NCBI GenBank assembly: GCA_023078685.1
Contig: JALGAS010000002.1
Coordinates: forward strand, 5,890,001 to 5,954,000
Direction: 5' to 3'
Source: Neopestalotiopsis rosae
Lineage: Eukaryota > Ascomycota > Sordariomycetes > Amphisphaeriales > Sporocadaceae
DNA length: 64,000 nucleotides
In this document: positions 44,255-56,968 of the stretch, piece by piece
Position numbering within the stretch: position 1 is the stretch's first letter
How the letters are laid out: every line of letters begins with the position of its first letter
Translations under genes and position numbers: made by a program
Notes under the pieces: generated by a model
Told to the model about the DNA's origin: nothing
Databases searched by the model: none
The model's input: only the letters and a program-made list of their open reading frames with translations

Positions 44255-46658
44255 TTAGAACCTGTTGCCTGCTGCCCAAATGCTTGCAGCTGCCGAGCTT
44301 GCCCACTCGCTCTCCTCATAGGGTGGCGTCGGCCACTTCTGAGCATCGTGGACCGTCTTTTGGAGAGGCTTTGGCGTTACCACTTCATGTGAGTCGCCGA
44401 ACAGGACTTGGTTTCCGCTGGCGGATGGCGAAGGGGTGGGGTATGGGTTTGACAAGCCAAGATTGCTGGTGGATTGACGCAGTCCAGGCTTCCCATCACC
44501 CTCCATACGCTTCATAGCATGCTGTGTCGAGTTTAATACCTCATCAAGCAGCTCGTCCTCCTCTGCCGGGGCATCGTATTGTTGCACACCATGAGGAACC
44601 TGTGCTCTCCTTGTCCGGCTGGAGATAGGCCCAACGGTCCTCGCAGCACCAATCAGGTTATCCACAGACCGAGGTTGGTGGTGTGGCAAAGAATGGTGTC
44701 GCTTCAGGTTGCCCGCCGGAGTGGCCAGGTGGCTGGGAGGAATCGGAGGTTGCGATGTCTCAAGGCTGGAATCGTACTCAATCTTCGTGGGAACGGGACC
44801 GGGCTGCTGCTGGTCTATCACCATCGATGACCTGTTGCTTGCCCACGGGCCACAACCGACCTGGGCCTCAATATCATCATACGCTGGTGATACTGGTGTC
44901 TGATGTCTCCCCGAGAACCGTCTTGCCCGTTTTCGTAGATGCGAAAAGAAGCTCTCCTTGTGTGCGCTCGGCGGTGAAACCAGACCGGAGTTGCCGTTCA
45001 ATGCTCGTTCGGCTTGCTGGCGGTGGATCTCAGCATAGTTGTTGGTGCTGGATGCCACTGAAAGCTGTCGTCCGATCTTCTTGGCTGCCTTCTCCTCCAT
45101 CGACACCTTTCGGACGTTGCCGTTAGCGTATGAGTCGTTATATGAAGGCGTTCTGTTCGATGCCTGGGCATGAACTGTGTCCGACAATGGAGAAATGGGC
45201 TTGATGGTAGGGAGGATATGGATCGGGGCAACATTGGACGGTCCATTTGTCCACGTCGTTCGTTTGCCATTTGGCGGACGTACTTTGGCGGCAGGGATCT
45301 CACTCACTATTGGTGGCGAGGGGTGCGCAGCGACAGGTTCCTTGGCAGTTACGGCTTGCACGGTAACGGTCTCCGTGCTCTCGGTCCGTCCGATGAGCGA
45401 CTTTCTGAACCAGGAAGGCTTCGACGAAGTAGGTCCGGGGGATGATTCCTTTGCATTTCGTCCGATTTCCGAGGGTTTCCTACCCAGAATCCTGGAAGCA
45501 GATGACCTCGGCCTAAGAGGGTCAACGGCGTCGGTGAAGTATTCGTGGGCCAATGCCTGCGTTGATGTCGGGCGGTTCTTGGGATCCCACATCAGACACC
45601 AGGTAACAAAGTGAGCAAGCGACGACGGCCATTGGGGTGTCTGCAAAATGGTATCCATGGCATGAGGAGCCATCTTGGGGAAAGAGAATCCAAGCTTGCC
45701 TGCCAGCCTGGTACCTTCCCTCCAGTCTCCTCCGCCGACACGAGATCCGGCCTTGTTATACCAATTACCTGGGCTTCCCATGATCTCGCACACTCTCCAG
45801 ACTTGGTCGACCTCGTTGCCACCCGGGAACAGAGGCTTCAGGGTAGCCACCTCGACAGCCATGGCGCCTACGGCCCAGATGTCCACGGGGGCAGAATACT
45901 CTCCTGCGCGTAGCAGGACTTCTGGTGCACGGTACCATCTCGTAGATACGTAAGTCGTGTATGGCAGTTTCGAGTGGGTTTCGCGGGCGAGACCAAAGTC
46001 CGCGATCTTGACCGTATAACTCGGCGGGGTCGATGGGGGTGTCACGAGAGCCGAGTATCGTCTAAAAGAGTTAATCGTGTCTTGGTGTGCCGAGGTCGAA
46101 ACGAGAATGTTTTCTGGTTTGATATCGCGGTGGAAAAAGTGATGAGCGTGTATGTGCTCGAGTCCTTGCATGATTTGAAAGAGGACACTCTTAACGCTGG
46201 CGTTGTCGAGTGGCTTGTGATCCCGAGCCTTCATCAGTTGGTACAGGTTGCCCTCCATATATTCCATAGCAATATGCAGCTTCTTGCTGAACGGATCCAG
46301 GAAAATATCCAGGGCCGGGACCAAGTGGACGTGAGGCGGTAATGTACGCAAAAAGACCACTTCTCTGAGTTCAAGACATGGACCAAAAGACTCAAAAGTC
46401 TTCTTCATTGTCTTGATGGCAATCTATATCTGAAATTAGTAAAGCAAATGAAATCGGGCGAAACATCGAGAAACATACGACAGTGCCTCTTCTGGCAACA
46501 CTCGCTCCTGCGCTGCGGACTCGGGCCAGGACTACGCTACCGAAGCTGCCGTCTCCTATTTCCTTCAGAACCTCGAAGCGGTCCTCGAGGGCCATGTTTG
46601 ACGACGTGTGAATAGTCGCGGAGCCCCTGTGGCCCAACTCGTGAGCTGCTACCGTCAT
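44255..46658 (-). CDS. Ime2/MAK-type serine/threonine kinase
   Basis: Two exons (46479-46658 and 44255-46423) separated by a 55 bp intron inside the ATP-site region give 782 residues. All kinase motifs are intact: IGDGSFGSV glycine loop, AIK lysine, HRDIKPEN, ADFGLA, and an activation loop TTY (PYTTYVSTRWYRAPE), the dual-site pattern of the RCK family (Ime2, MAK, ICK). The C-terminal 400 residues are low-complexity with many Ser/Thr/Pro, as in fungal Ime2 homologues. In yeasts Ime2 drives meiotic entry; in filamentous fungi homologues influence light- and nutrient-dependent sexual development, non-self fusion responses or protoperithecia formation. The start at 46658 is the first ATG; a second at the MALEDRFE segment is possible. 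Confidence 0.92.
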
Positions 46659-49600
46659 GGTGAATGGTTGAGAATTATGCTGAGACTCTAGCGAGTAGCG
46701 GTGCGTCCCATTAATTGTTCGTCAATAACCTGGACTCGATATGGCGAGAGCGGCTACCGACGTCTGTCAGTATGTTGACCCGGATGGGTTGGAGACAAAG
46801 CTCTGTGGCAGAGCTATAGCAATTCTCGGCTCATTCAGGTCGAAGGCGGGTTTTCGAAAAGCAGAAGGCGGTTTCGAGTAGGACGCGTCCGATTATAGAA
46901 TACCGGATCGTTGTTGTCTATTTCCTCTTCTGGTGTAGTAAGGCGAGGTGGAATAGCGTCGACAGAAATGCGAGACAATATGAAAGGGAAAAAGGAAAAA
47001 GGCGATATAGCAGTGATAATGAGGGAGTTGGACAGGAGGTCTCTTTGGGATAATGCGTTGGATTAGGGGACCAGGGAATAATGGAACCAGAATATCGGGG
47101 TGCGGGTCTTGGTCAAGGCTGATTGATGTTCGACGAGCTGGGTTGTGAGCTTCTCGAAATATGCAGACCTTGCTAGCGCGAATGATGCTTGTCTAGGGAA
47201 AAGAGAGAATGACTGAACCCGAGGTGACCGGGGAACACGGAAAGAGTTGGCTGATGCACAGTGGGAAATAAGGAGCGAATGAATATTGGTGGGTTTGAGG
47301 TCTTTTCAATCTCTGAGCAGTTTGATTGTTGTTGATAGTAGCTGCTGCGAAGCGATGCCCAAATGACAGGCCTGGAAAGGGAGAGAGAAGCGCTGTCTGG
47401 TGGTGTAGCAGCTGGCGCAGCCAAGTCGTCTGCCGGTCGCGAGATGTGTGTGTAGGTATGTGCTCAAGGTACAGAGAGCACAGAACAACACGCGCGCGCG
47501 CTTGGGGGCGGGACTTTTTGGAGAGAAGGAAAACGAATAGTAGAGGATTTAGACAGAGGGAGAGCAGAGCATGGAGCGCAGGAATAGCATCAGACCGACG
47601 CTGTGCTAATGATTAGCAAGCGCTCGAGGAATTGCCATGAACTCGTCTCTGCCGTTTCGGGATTCGAGCGAGAGTGAGTGGTGGATTGTGATGAGAGGGA
47701 GAGAAGTGAGATGAGCTGTCCGCCAACGAGAGGGACCCAGTAGGTGCGTCTCTGGCTTCTCTTTGGGGGGAGAGAGAGACGGTGAATGGAGACGAGGTCC
47801 CAGTTTCGTAGCGGCGGCGCGGCAGCGGGTGTCAAAGCAGTCAAGCCTGTGGCTTCTGCCCCCCTCGAAGGTGCCCTTGGTGCCCCCCTTCGGTACGTAC
47901 AAGACAGGACAAGACCCCCCCTTGGCGCGGATTGATGCCACCCATTTTAGCATGAACACAGGTACCGGGGGACGGGCAGACCCCAATCTCGCTAACTGAA
48001 CGATTTGGAGGGGGCAGGTCAACCGTGGTCACTCTTGTCACTCTTACCCAAGGGGGGGCCCAAAATGGACCAATTTGCTCGAGGACCCAGACGGGCAGGG
48101 GGTCCGTCTGAAAGGAGAGTGCCAAAATTCGATGCGTTACAGTTGCAGCGGGTTCGTCATGATTTTAGTTTGATTATCACATCTCTGATAATTTTCTTTT
48201 TTGCTTCCTCCGGGCAGGCCAGTCCATCTTTTCGATGTACATGCGTATGTCTCGATTATTGTATCGATCGTACAGACTCATCCTCCGAGATGACGGCGGA
48301 AGCGACAGGTCAGACTGACGGCAGAGTTCCTCGTTCTCGTCCTTCTGTCTGGCCCTTTTGTCTTTTCTTGGGCCGCCATTGCTATTGTAAGATCGTTGAA
48401 TGAGGCGAAGCTGAGAAGGATTACTGTGTACATACGTTGCCAGGAAAAGGTAGTACGGACTTATTACTCATGTTTCCCCATCAGCTAGCCAGTGAACCCA
48501 GCGCTTTGCCTTGCCTCTGGAAGGAAGCGCCGGCTGCAGAGCTGCGAGGTACGGACACTGTGCCAGCCCATTGCTTCCATGCTGAAGGGCAACGTTCTCT
48601 CGAAAATCCTCCGCCAACGGCTTGGGCCGTACAGTGTGACACGACCCATCTCACTGCAGCTCGAAACGCAGAAGCCCAGCATGACAAGCAAGTGCCAGCA
48701 ACCCACTTGAGCTGTTTAGCATTTGGTGCCGATCCATCTATGCTCCACGGATCTAGTGGGTGATCGCGCAGCTCGTACTGTGGCACACCAGACACACATG
48801 CATCCCTCAGTACGTACAAGGTATCCAAGTACTTTACCTGCAATTACACTCAATTTTAAAAAAGTGCCTTTTGAGCTTCTGATTGAGCGGCAGGCCGATG
48901 ATGTATTGCCGTGCTACAGAACAGAGTTATGTCATATGCATGCCAATCCTAACGGGCGGCCGGGACGATAAGAACGGCTGGATAGCCCATACGTACATAC
49001 ACAACATACATGCTGCGACGCGAGAGCTATGCCATCGCCACGAGTTTCCGTACCGCGTACCGTACGTTCCTCATGTTCGTTCATGCATGAAAATGGATCA
49101 ATTGATGCTTGACCGAACATTCGAAAAACGGCCCTAGAGAGAAAAAATCGACCAAACGTGGCGACGAGGTCCATCACAACAACAGTTATGATTCCCCAGA
49201 CAACCCATCCTCGAAAAGACGGTCAACGCTGTCAAAGCCAATAGTTTCGAGAGCAGTGGGAACTCGGGCCTCTGAGCATGGATGGGAACTTGTTTTCGCT
49301 CAATGCCAGCACACCAGACATCTCTAGTCACAGCCATACGTGAACGTCGCCAGCATGGAACATGCCGACCGCGGCAATCGTCGTTACCTAGTTGTTACCA
49401 GCCATTCGGTCGGCGCAATGCCGATCCCTGGTGCTGCTGATTTCGAACAAACATTGAACCAAAATGCTAAGTTGGGCGGGATGGAAACATTAAACAGAGG
49501 CCCGGGATTGGTGGGTTTTGCGGCCACAACCCACTGTCCTCGCTGCACCGTTTTTCGATTCAATTGCGCAGCAGTGGCTACTGCTTGCTGCAGCTTGCAC

Positions 49601-52600
49601 CACTGAGACCCAAACACTACTGTTTGCTCAGTTCCAATCCCTTGACTAGGCCTTCTCGACTTGATGAGATCTTCTCTCACCCACTGCTGAAGGATATATT
49701 GTCTGTTGTGTGCCAATTTACGTTCTATTTGCCTGGCACAGACGCGACGTGATGGCAATCAATGACCAACCAGCAAGGGAGATCATGAAAAGCAGCTATG
49801 CCACAACGGGGGAAAGGGGGAGGCCCGTGGGCATTGTGGCCGAACCAAACCCAATCGAAACCACCAGGATCCAGTGAATATGCTATGGTGACGAATCGTT
49901 AACTCGAGGACCCCGTGAACTGCCAGGTTTCATGCCAAGAAATTTTTATTTTCTTCCATCTATTGCTGGACCGGACCGGGCGTCGTCAGTTTCTTCATGG
50001 CCTTCACCAGACGTACGTATTCCCCAACCTCCAGAAATACATCCTTTAAGAGCATTTTGAAAGCTTTTGTTCAGTGACAGTGGAACCTTCAACCGGGGCC
50101 TTTCCACGTGCAGTACGCTATTGCCATTTTCGGCCCAGGGCGCTACAGATCGAGCCAAGCGCTGCCCGACGGTCGCCCAAAATCAGACACACATATTGGA
50201 CCAAGAGGCAGCATTTTCCCGCCGGTTTCTGTAAATGGGTTCCGGAAAGAAGTTCCTGTAAACTTGAAGACTTGCTACTAGCTAGCAGTCGACTGGCACT
50301 TGCTTGGTCGTGTGGGGTACATCATATTGCCCCGAGCCGATACCTCATCTGACTGAGTGCCCGCCGCGGATATTGAGGTATCTGTAGTGAGAGTGAACTG
50401 TAGCCTTAGCCCTGCCGATCCATCCTGCTCCCCTGAGCCATTGAAGCCGGTCCACAAATAGACTGGCCATTGTCGCTGGTGCCCGCGGTCCCGTGCTTTG
50501 GAACGAGGGGAACGATTCTTTCTGCCCTGACAGATGGGGTTTCTTTCCCACCTTCACACCATCTCCTCCTCTTTTCCCGTGCCTGTGGTTATCTGCCAAT
50601 CTGGTTCAGGAACCTTGCATGAATCGGGAAATGCTTCGACACTTGCCCAAGCTCGACCTTGCGAGAACAGGAACCTGACGTTGCACGAGAGCCGTAACAC
50701 GTCCGGGGTTATCTTTCTGCCAGCAGGTCTCGCGATCTAAAGGAACGCCGTGGGCAGGTAAGCTGGCTAGCTCGCTGACAACGCGAAGAGAACGTGTGCA
50801 TTGCTGTAGAATCGCATGACTCGGTCGTGGTCTACCATCACGATTGGCAAAGAGTTTTCATGTTGCATCTCCTCCAAAAGGACGACCGCGGGGCTGGCTG
50901 GCTTGCCTGGACCCCGACGGCGCGGTTTGCTTCTTGAGACGACAGTTGCGCTAGAGCCCGGAGAAGCCAGATTCTAGCAGTCGGCGCATAATGGTTTCGT
51001 CGATTTGAAACATGGTGGGCATGGGCGCAACTTCGGGAACAGCTCGGTACCTTAAAAAGAAGCAAAAAAGAAAACACCAGTCTAGTTGATCTCCCAAGAG
51101 GGAGCTTGCGCGAAAGAACTGCAGATTTACCTCTGATTAGGAAATAGTGTTTTGCAACCGTCGTTCGCGCTTGTAATACACTATCGTGCACATTACGGCA
51201 GGACTACTATGGTAGATGAATAGTCATGCTCTAGAAATCATATCATAGGCATTCCATTGTAGGACTGGCAGCGGCCTGATCACCGTGGGGTTGGATACTG
51301 TATGCACCTACAGCGCTCTAAATGGCTGCTGCGGCCGCCAGCTTCACCTACCTAGCCATTGATGTTTATTCATGCTAGGTGGCAAGCAACATTCAAAACC
51401 AGTGTCGCGCGGCTGATCTGCTTGCATGAACATCAATATATCAAGTCCGGCCCAATCGCCAAAACTCCGCCAATCCATCTTGATACAAAATAAGACGTGC
51501 CTCTTGTTTGCTATCCTATTAGCCTCTCGCTACGCCCTTTCTACCTACGCTGGCTGTTTAACAGGACGCGCGGATGAATTAGGCTTTTTTGTGAAGGAGG
51601 CAGGCGATTGAACGTGAACCTTCCACATCCAGCATTACTTCCAGCATTTCCCAGTCTCGCACCCGTATCGCGCAAGCCCAATCGCTCATGCGGCTTTCAG
51701 GTAATAATCCATGCCGGCAAGCAGCAGCCAACTATGCCAGCCCATGTGGCATAAGCATTAAAGTTAGGGGATACAACAAAAAGTCCCAGCTCTTGGTAAA
51801 ATGCGACGGACCCCTCGCAGCGCTTCGACCAGCTCCCGGGGGGGTTCGTTGCCAACAATTCAACATGGTGATCATATGTCAATCATGGGAATTGCCACTT
51901 GATTGCGGTTCGACCTAAACAAATTCGAGGCAATTTTACCTTGTCTTGGGTTATCAAGCTATCCCGGGCCACCCCCCTAGCCAATTATCAATAGTCCATG
52001 GGCTCGCGTGTACTACAGTAAACAGTTTCTGCGGAACTGATCGCCATGTTGCTCCGTGCGCCCAATATCGCCAGATTGTCCCGCAAGATCTGCTCTGTAC
52101 TACTACAGTAGATTGGCCTGTCGCAACGAAGGGAAACCGCCTTTGGTAGTACTTCTTGTCGTGGTGAGCTTGGATTGGACAATGGCACATGCATACTTCG
52201 TACGATGCCGCAGTATATTAGAACAGCCTAATGTCTGCACGGTCAATCGCCCTCGTGACATTTTGAAGGTGGAATTCTGCTCCCGACAATTCGTATTTAT
52301 ATATTTCGCCAAGTGGACATGCTTTTGTAATGAGCTGCGTATCATGAATCGCTCATCACGTTCAAACCGAGTTATTACATGTTTTGGACTCTGGATGGAA
52401 AGATAGCTGACTGAGAGCGTCAATACCCAGAGGCTTAGTCGAAACTATGTATCAGAAATATGTATGCAGCCGCGTCTTTGTCATGAAAATGGCAAAGCAA
52501 TCGTCTTGACATTTTTGCCAATGTATTTTGTGCATGGAGCTGAGATCATGCCATGCCCGCAGCTTGTACAATAAAACCACTCCAGCACCATATTTGATTT

Positions 52601-53998
52601 TGGTAAATCAGCCACACCATCGACCATCATCGAAGTGCTGCTCCCCGGCTGAGCCTACTCTCGTAATGGTGAGGCTGAAACGCAAAGGCGTTGATTTCAC
52701 ATGCTGCGGCGACCACCTAGCAACAACCATATGGTTACTTACGATTGCAAGCCAAGCCGTAGTTCAGGTCGACAGTTACTTTTGTGGTCTCCGATGTAGA
52801 TTCATTATTCCGTGTGCATATTGTTACCAATATCTTACTGCAGTATAAAAGTCGTTTATGACGAAGCGATATTTCTTTCTTTAATTCAAAATGATTGATG
52901 TTAAGGACAAATACCAGAATTCGTCATTTTGAACAACTCGGATGGATATAGCCATGGTGTGTTTGATTACATGCAAGAGACTGAAGAGTACAGTTGTTAT
53001 ATTCACATCAAAGACTGCCAACTCCATCCGTAGACTTAGAAAATATTACACGACATCAAGACTGAACACATCACATACTTTCTGCAGTAACTTGTTTAAG
53101 ACATACCTCACTAGTACTTATAATTTATCTTTGGTTAGCACAATTATTCACTCTTTCCTTGTTAGTAGAGAAGAGGTGGTCAATGTGAAAGCAAGAAACG
53201 TTTCAGTCATGAAAATCGCATATTAGCTGCCCACCTACCTCTGCTACAAACATCTCACTTAACAAAGAAGACTTGAATGCTTTCAACTGGGAGAACGTTG
53301 GCTCGACGTCCAAATTGACTTCAGACAGCAAGCCTTGTGGTATGAATAGCACCGTGGCAAGAACACACATGCAGGGCCGTCGGCTTGAAACTACGTATGG
53401 ACCTGCCGACAACAAAACCCTAATATTCGATTGCCACATTTAATTCTCTACCTTTTCTCCAAACACCAGTCACAGTCAAGAAAAACCGTGGCCCGAATGG
53501 GAATATCGTGCACTTCCATCCAGCGGCAGAAATCGGTTGGGGACTAACTATTTGCACCTGCCAAACTTTCCAGTAGGGTAGTTGTTGCCTACTTCAAGTC
53601 GGGTGTGTATTTATTCTTCTCTCTCCGTTCTTCTCTTGTTCCCACGACAACACAACACAACAATCAGGTCAGTGATGTCAATTTCTCTTTTTACTCCTCA
53701 GAGGTAGAGCCTTCTTCTTCTTCAAGACGGACTCTGCTCTTTCCCATTTGATAAATCTTGAGCGACTTCCTTTGCGCGATGGACCTCGAGTAAACCTCTA
53801 CCCAGAGCGGGAAGCCACTACCACTTCTTTCGTAACCTGCATCTCCACCTCGACAATATTGGTACTCTGATTCAGAAGTACCTACATCCTTGATCCAGCA
53901 CCTCTTCACTGTCCTTCAATCCACAGACAGCTCTGCTGACCTCGTTACTTTTCTTCAGCATCGCGTCCATCTGGGATCAACCAGCGAATCGCGTGAAG
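46659..53998. other. 7.3 kb without a recognisable gene
   Basis: No frame longer than about 130 codons and none with a domain, signal peptide or plausible splicing partners. The stretch separates two divergently transcribed genes (kinase and Stc1-like). Near 46.7-48.1 kb it is rich in AG/GA tracts, with a (CG)5 run at 47491-47500 and several G or C homopolymers around 47.77, 47.92 and 48.05 kb, as in a long 5' leader or promoter. I see no inverted-repeat transposon ends and no strong AT-rich decay typical of RIP, although 52.4-53.2 kb is somewhat AT-rich. Long non-coding transcripts or very long upstream regulatory DNA are possible. Confidence 0.5.
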
Positions 53999-55653
53999 AT
54001 GCCTTCACTCGTCACCGGCGCAAGTGTCTTATCAGACAAGTCGTAAGTGCAAGAACGTGGAGACTTGATTGCGAATCTATAGCTGATAACCCATCTACAG
54101 TAATCAGAACCTTGGTCTCCCTGCTACGTAAGTGCCCAAGTGCCTCCGATGAAAACCATTTGTATTATGTCTGCTTACAGCAATGAAATAGCTTCAAATG
54201 CCGCATTGGCGGAGAGTGGAAGCCCAGTTCCGGATTTTCCAACAAGCAGCTTGCCAAGTGGCACAGTGCCCAGCGATCTCGCAACAGCCGTGTCACGCCT
54301 GCCTCAATCGGCCTGACCTGTCGTGAGCACTCTGGCGAGCCGTCCAATGTTCTCGAGTGCCACGGTCCATGCGGTCTTTGGAAGTCGCGTGATAATTTTA
54401 GCAACACCCAGAGACGAAACAACCGCCGCGTAAGCTTGAACCACATGCCTCCAAATCTTTTCATGTCTGACCAACTCTTTGTTTAGTGGTGTGTCGCCTG
54501 TACTCAGTGGCAGCTCGAGCAGGATTACGACACAGTGCCTCTCGCCGCACCCAATGAGGTCAATGAAGCCGCTGATGAGAATGAGGGCTTCACAAACGCC
54601 CCAAACGGCGTTGTATTTGGCCAAGAAACAGAAGATGGCTTCGACGGAGACGAGGCAAACGATGTCATCTTCTCATCCGCGCGCTCAGCCAAGACCTCTC
54701 GTCCTGGCTTCAGTGACGATGGAATCAACAGCGACGACGACGGAGACGAGGGACGTGTCGGCACAGATGAGGATGATTACGGAGGTCCTCATGCAACCTC
54801 CGTCAGGCACGGACACTTCTTTGGAGATGATGACTCGGGCTCAGACTCGGATGATGCAAGTCCACCATACCTCCATTAAAACCCATTTACTGACAAAAAA
54901 ATTTCAGGTCACCGAGTCGAATGTGGCCTCGACGGAGACCCGCCCGAAGGCACATACTGCAGCCCCTTCAGCAGCTCGTGCCGCTGCTTCGATACCTGCT
55001 CAACCACAAGATTCACATGTTCGAAGGCCGTTGACTGGAAGTGGTCAGCAAGAAGTCGCTGAAGCGTGGATTCCCCCGCACCTGCTCCAGAAGGAGAATC
55101 TGATGACTCTGAGAGAGACTAATCTCGTAGAGCGTCATATGCCAAGCTACAGCCAAACCCTTTCGACGGCAAGCATGGCAAGCTACTCTGGCCAGCCTCA
55201 AAGCAGAGCTGGCCCGCCTCGAGGTGCTGGATTCTCCACGCAGTCTGCGGCATCTGTCAGCTTCCGCACAACTGAGCGCGGCTTCCAGCCCAGCGTCGCC
55301 ATGCCGTCTGTCATAGCTAGCGACTCTCGAGCTGGCCTCCAGCCAACTACAAACACCACAGCGATGACATCGACAGGTAACCCACAAGCACATGGCCACC
55401 GAGCCAATGAGCCTGGTATCTCGGGTCCCAGTATCCCATCTGCACAACCAATAAGATACCCCATCGATCGTGCTAAGGTGGCAAAAGGCAATTTCGCCCG
55501 TATCGTAGGTTTCCAGGCTCAAATAAGACGAAAACGTATTAATTTGATACACAGGACCAACGAAAAGACTTTGGACAGCGCCAGAGACAGCCGAATCGGT
55601 CGGGAACTGACCACGTTGTAGTTTACGACTCTGGCAGTGATGACTCATTTTAG
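53999..55653 (+). CDS. Stc1-domain protein
   Basis: Six exons: 53999-54042, 54101-54127, 54192-54429, 54487-54855, 54908-55504 and 55555-55653; 457 residues. Exons 3-4 encode the zinc-binding Stc1 domain: FKCRIGGEWKPSSGFSNKQL, CREH, LECHGPCGLWKSRDNFSN, then QRRNNRR-WCVACTQWQ across intron 3. The third exon is easily misread in another frame that also looks spliceable but ends early. After the domain comes an acidic Asp/Glu/Gly-rich stretch, then a Gln/Ser/Pro-rich region and an acidic end (VVYDSGSDDSF). Intron 4 (54856-54907) is a GC-AG intron with a GCAAGT donor. In fission yeast Stc1 links the RNAi Argonaute complex to the CLRC histone H3K9 methyltransferase; filamentous homologues are mostly untested. 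The first two small exons are less certain. Confidence 0.82.
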
Positions 55654-56968
55654 GTCTGCGCATGATCGCTTTTGCATCCACCATGTTCATTTTAGTACTT
55701 GAGGCGAAGTCGAAAATTCTACGAAGACTACAAGACTTTTCATATACAGCACCCGTTTGCGGAGGACAAGAGAAAAATGAAAAGAAAGGAAAGAAACCAC
55801 GAAAAAGCGCTGAAAAAAAAAAAGACAAAGGGAGGAAACTGTTTTCTGACATGAGGGACAGAGAGGTTCCATGGTATGTCCACCTGTGATGGCCAATTTT
55901 TCGGCGCACTTTCGCATCTTTCATTCAAAACGAGCGTAGCTGGTCATGGCACGGCTCTCTTCTTGTTTTAAGACCAGTGTGATGGCGACATCGAATAACG
56001 GCTCAAAATCAATCTGCATGCATCTACCTGATCTGCGCGCAGCTTCATAATTCGAGCCCAACACGATATTTCAGTCAATCTTCAGGCGTTAGGAGGGGGT
56101 GATGGAAGGAAGCAATGGAGAAAGGGGAAAATTGAGAGAGGAAAAAGACTCACGGATGGGCAAATAGTTCCATAGCACTGGAGGTCCAATACATATGACC
56201 ATGAAGTCTTTTCCTTTGTCCCGGAAAATGTGCATGATATTTTATAGCCTCGCACACAATCACCCAAGGTCAATCATTCGTTCTCTACGTGACATCAGCT
56301 TGGGCGGTATAGTCAAGCAAAGATCGACCCGGCCATTGACTTTACCCAGTCAACTTTCGTAGCCTCATTTCGTCGCCCTGTGTCCAGAAGTGACGCAGCT
56401 CACTCACGGTCGATGGGTTACACATCAAGCAGCTTTCCGCAGCACATACATACTTACATTCAGATCAACGTCATACTCAACTGCCCATTATCGCCCGACA
56501 TGAGCGTCGGAACATTCCCCTGTTGCACGTCGAATGGGCATAGAGCAACATTACATCCGGGTTTCACAGCCGAGGTTCTTGGGCTGGATCCTTCACCAAA
56601 AAGCGTAACACAGAGGCGCATTCTCGCATGCTGTGCACATGTTTTCTCCGATTCTTGTCACCTCAAGCACCGGGGTCTGCCTTTTGGTGATAATCGACAG
56701 GCTGACCACGGTGCCCGGCTCCTATATACGGCATATGGACTGGACATCTTGTTGAAAGACTTGACAGAAGGTATACGTACATCATCTGATCAAACAGGGC
56801 GAGCCCTGTGAGATGCGATATTCACATCTGATGGGGAGATTGTGGTCTGACAGGTAGCCTTGAAATCTCAGCAACATTGTATTTATTCACGACCTATCGC
56901 ATTGAAGGATCGACGTATCAGCTTATAAGGGCATCAAACCAGAAGACTCAGCCGGAGGCTAGGCCAAA
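55654..56968. other. Intergenic, no gene seen
   Basis: About 1.3 kb between the Stc1-like and DUF7514 genes; an A-rich tract lies near 55.78-55.83 kb. No coding or RNA signal is seen. Confidence 0.45.

Noticed and set aside
47491..47501. (CG)5 run as a Z-DNA or CpG-island element
   Set aside because: It is too short and isolated to support a functional claim.
48005..48403. A 132-codon frame in the large empty region
   Set aside because: No domain, no convincing start context, and composition dominated by local G/C tracts.
54181..54320. An alternative splice frame giving a short Ala/Ser/Pro-rich ending for the Stc1-like gene
   Set aside because: The phases work, but the other frame, entered at 54192, encodes a complete Cys-rich Stc1 domain that continues across the next intron.
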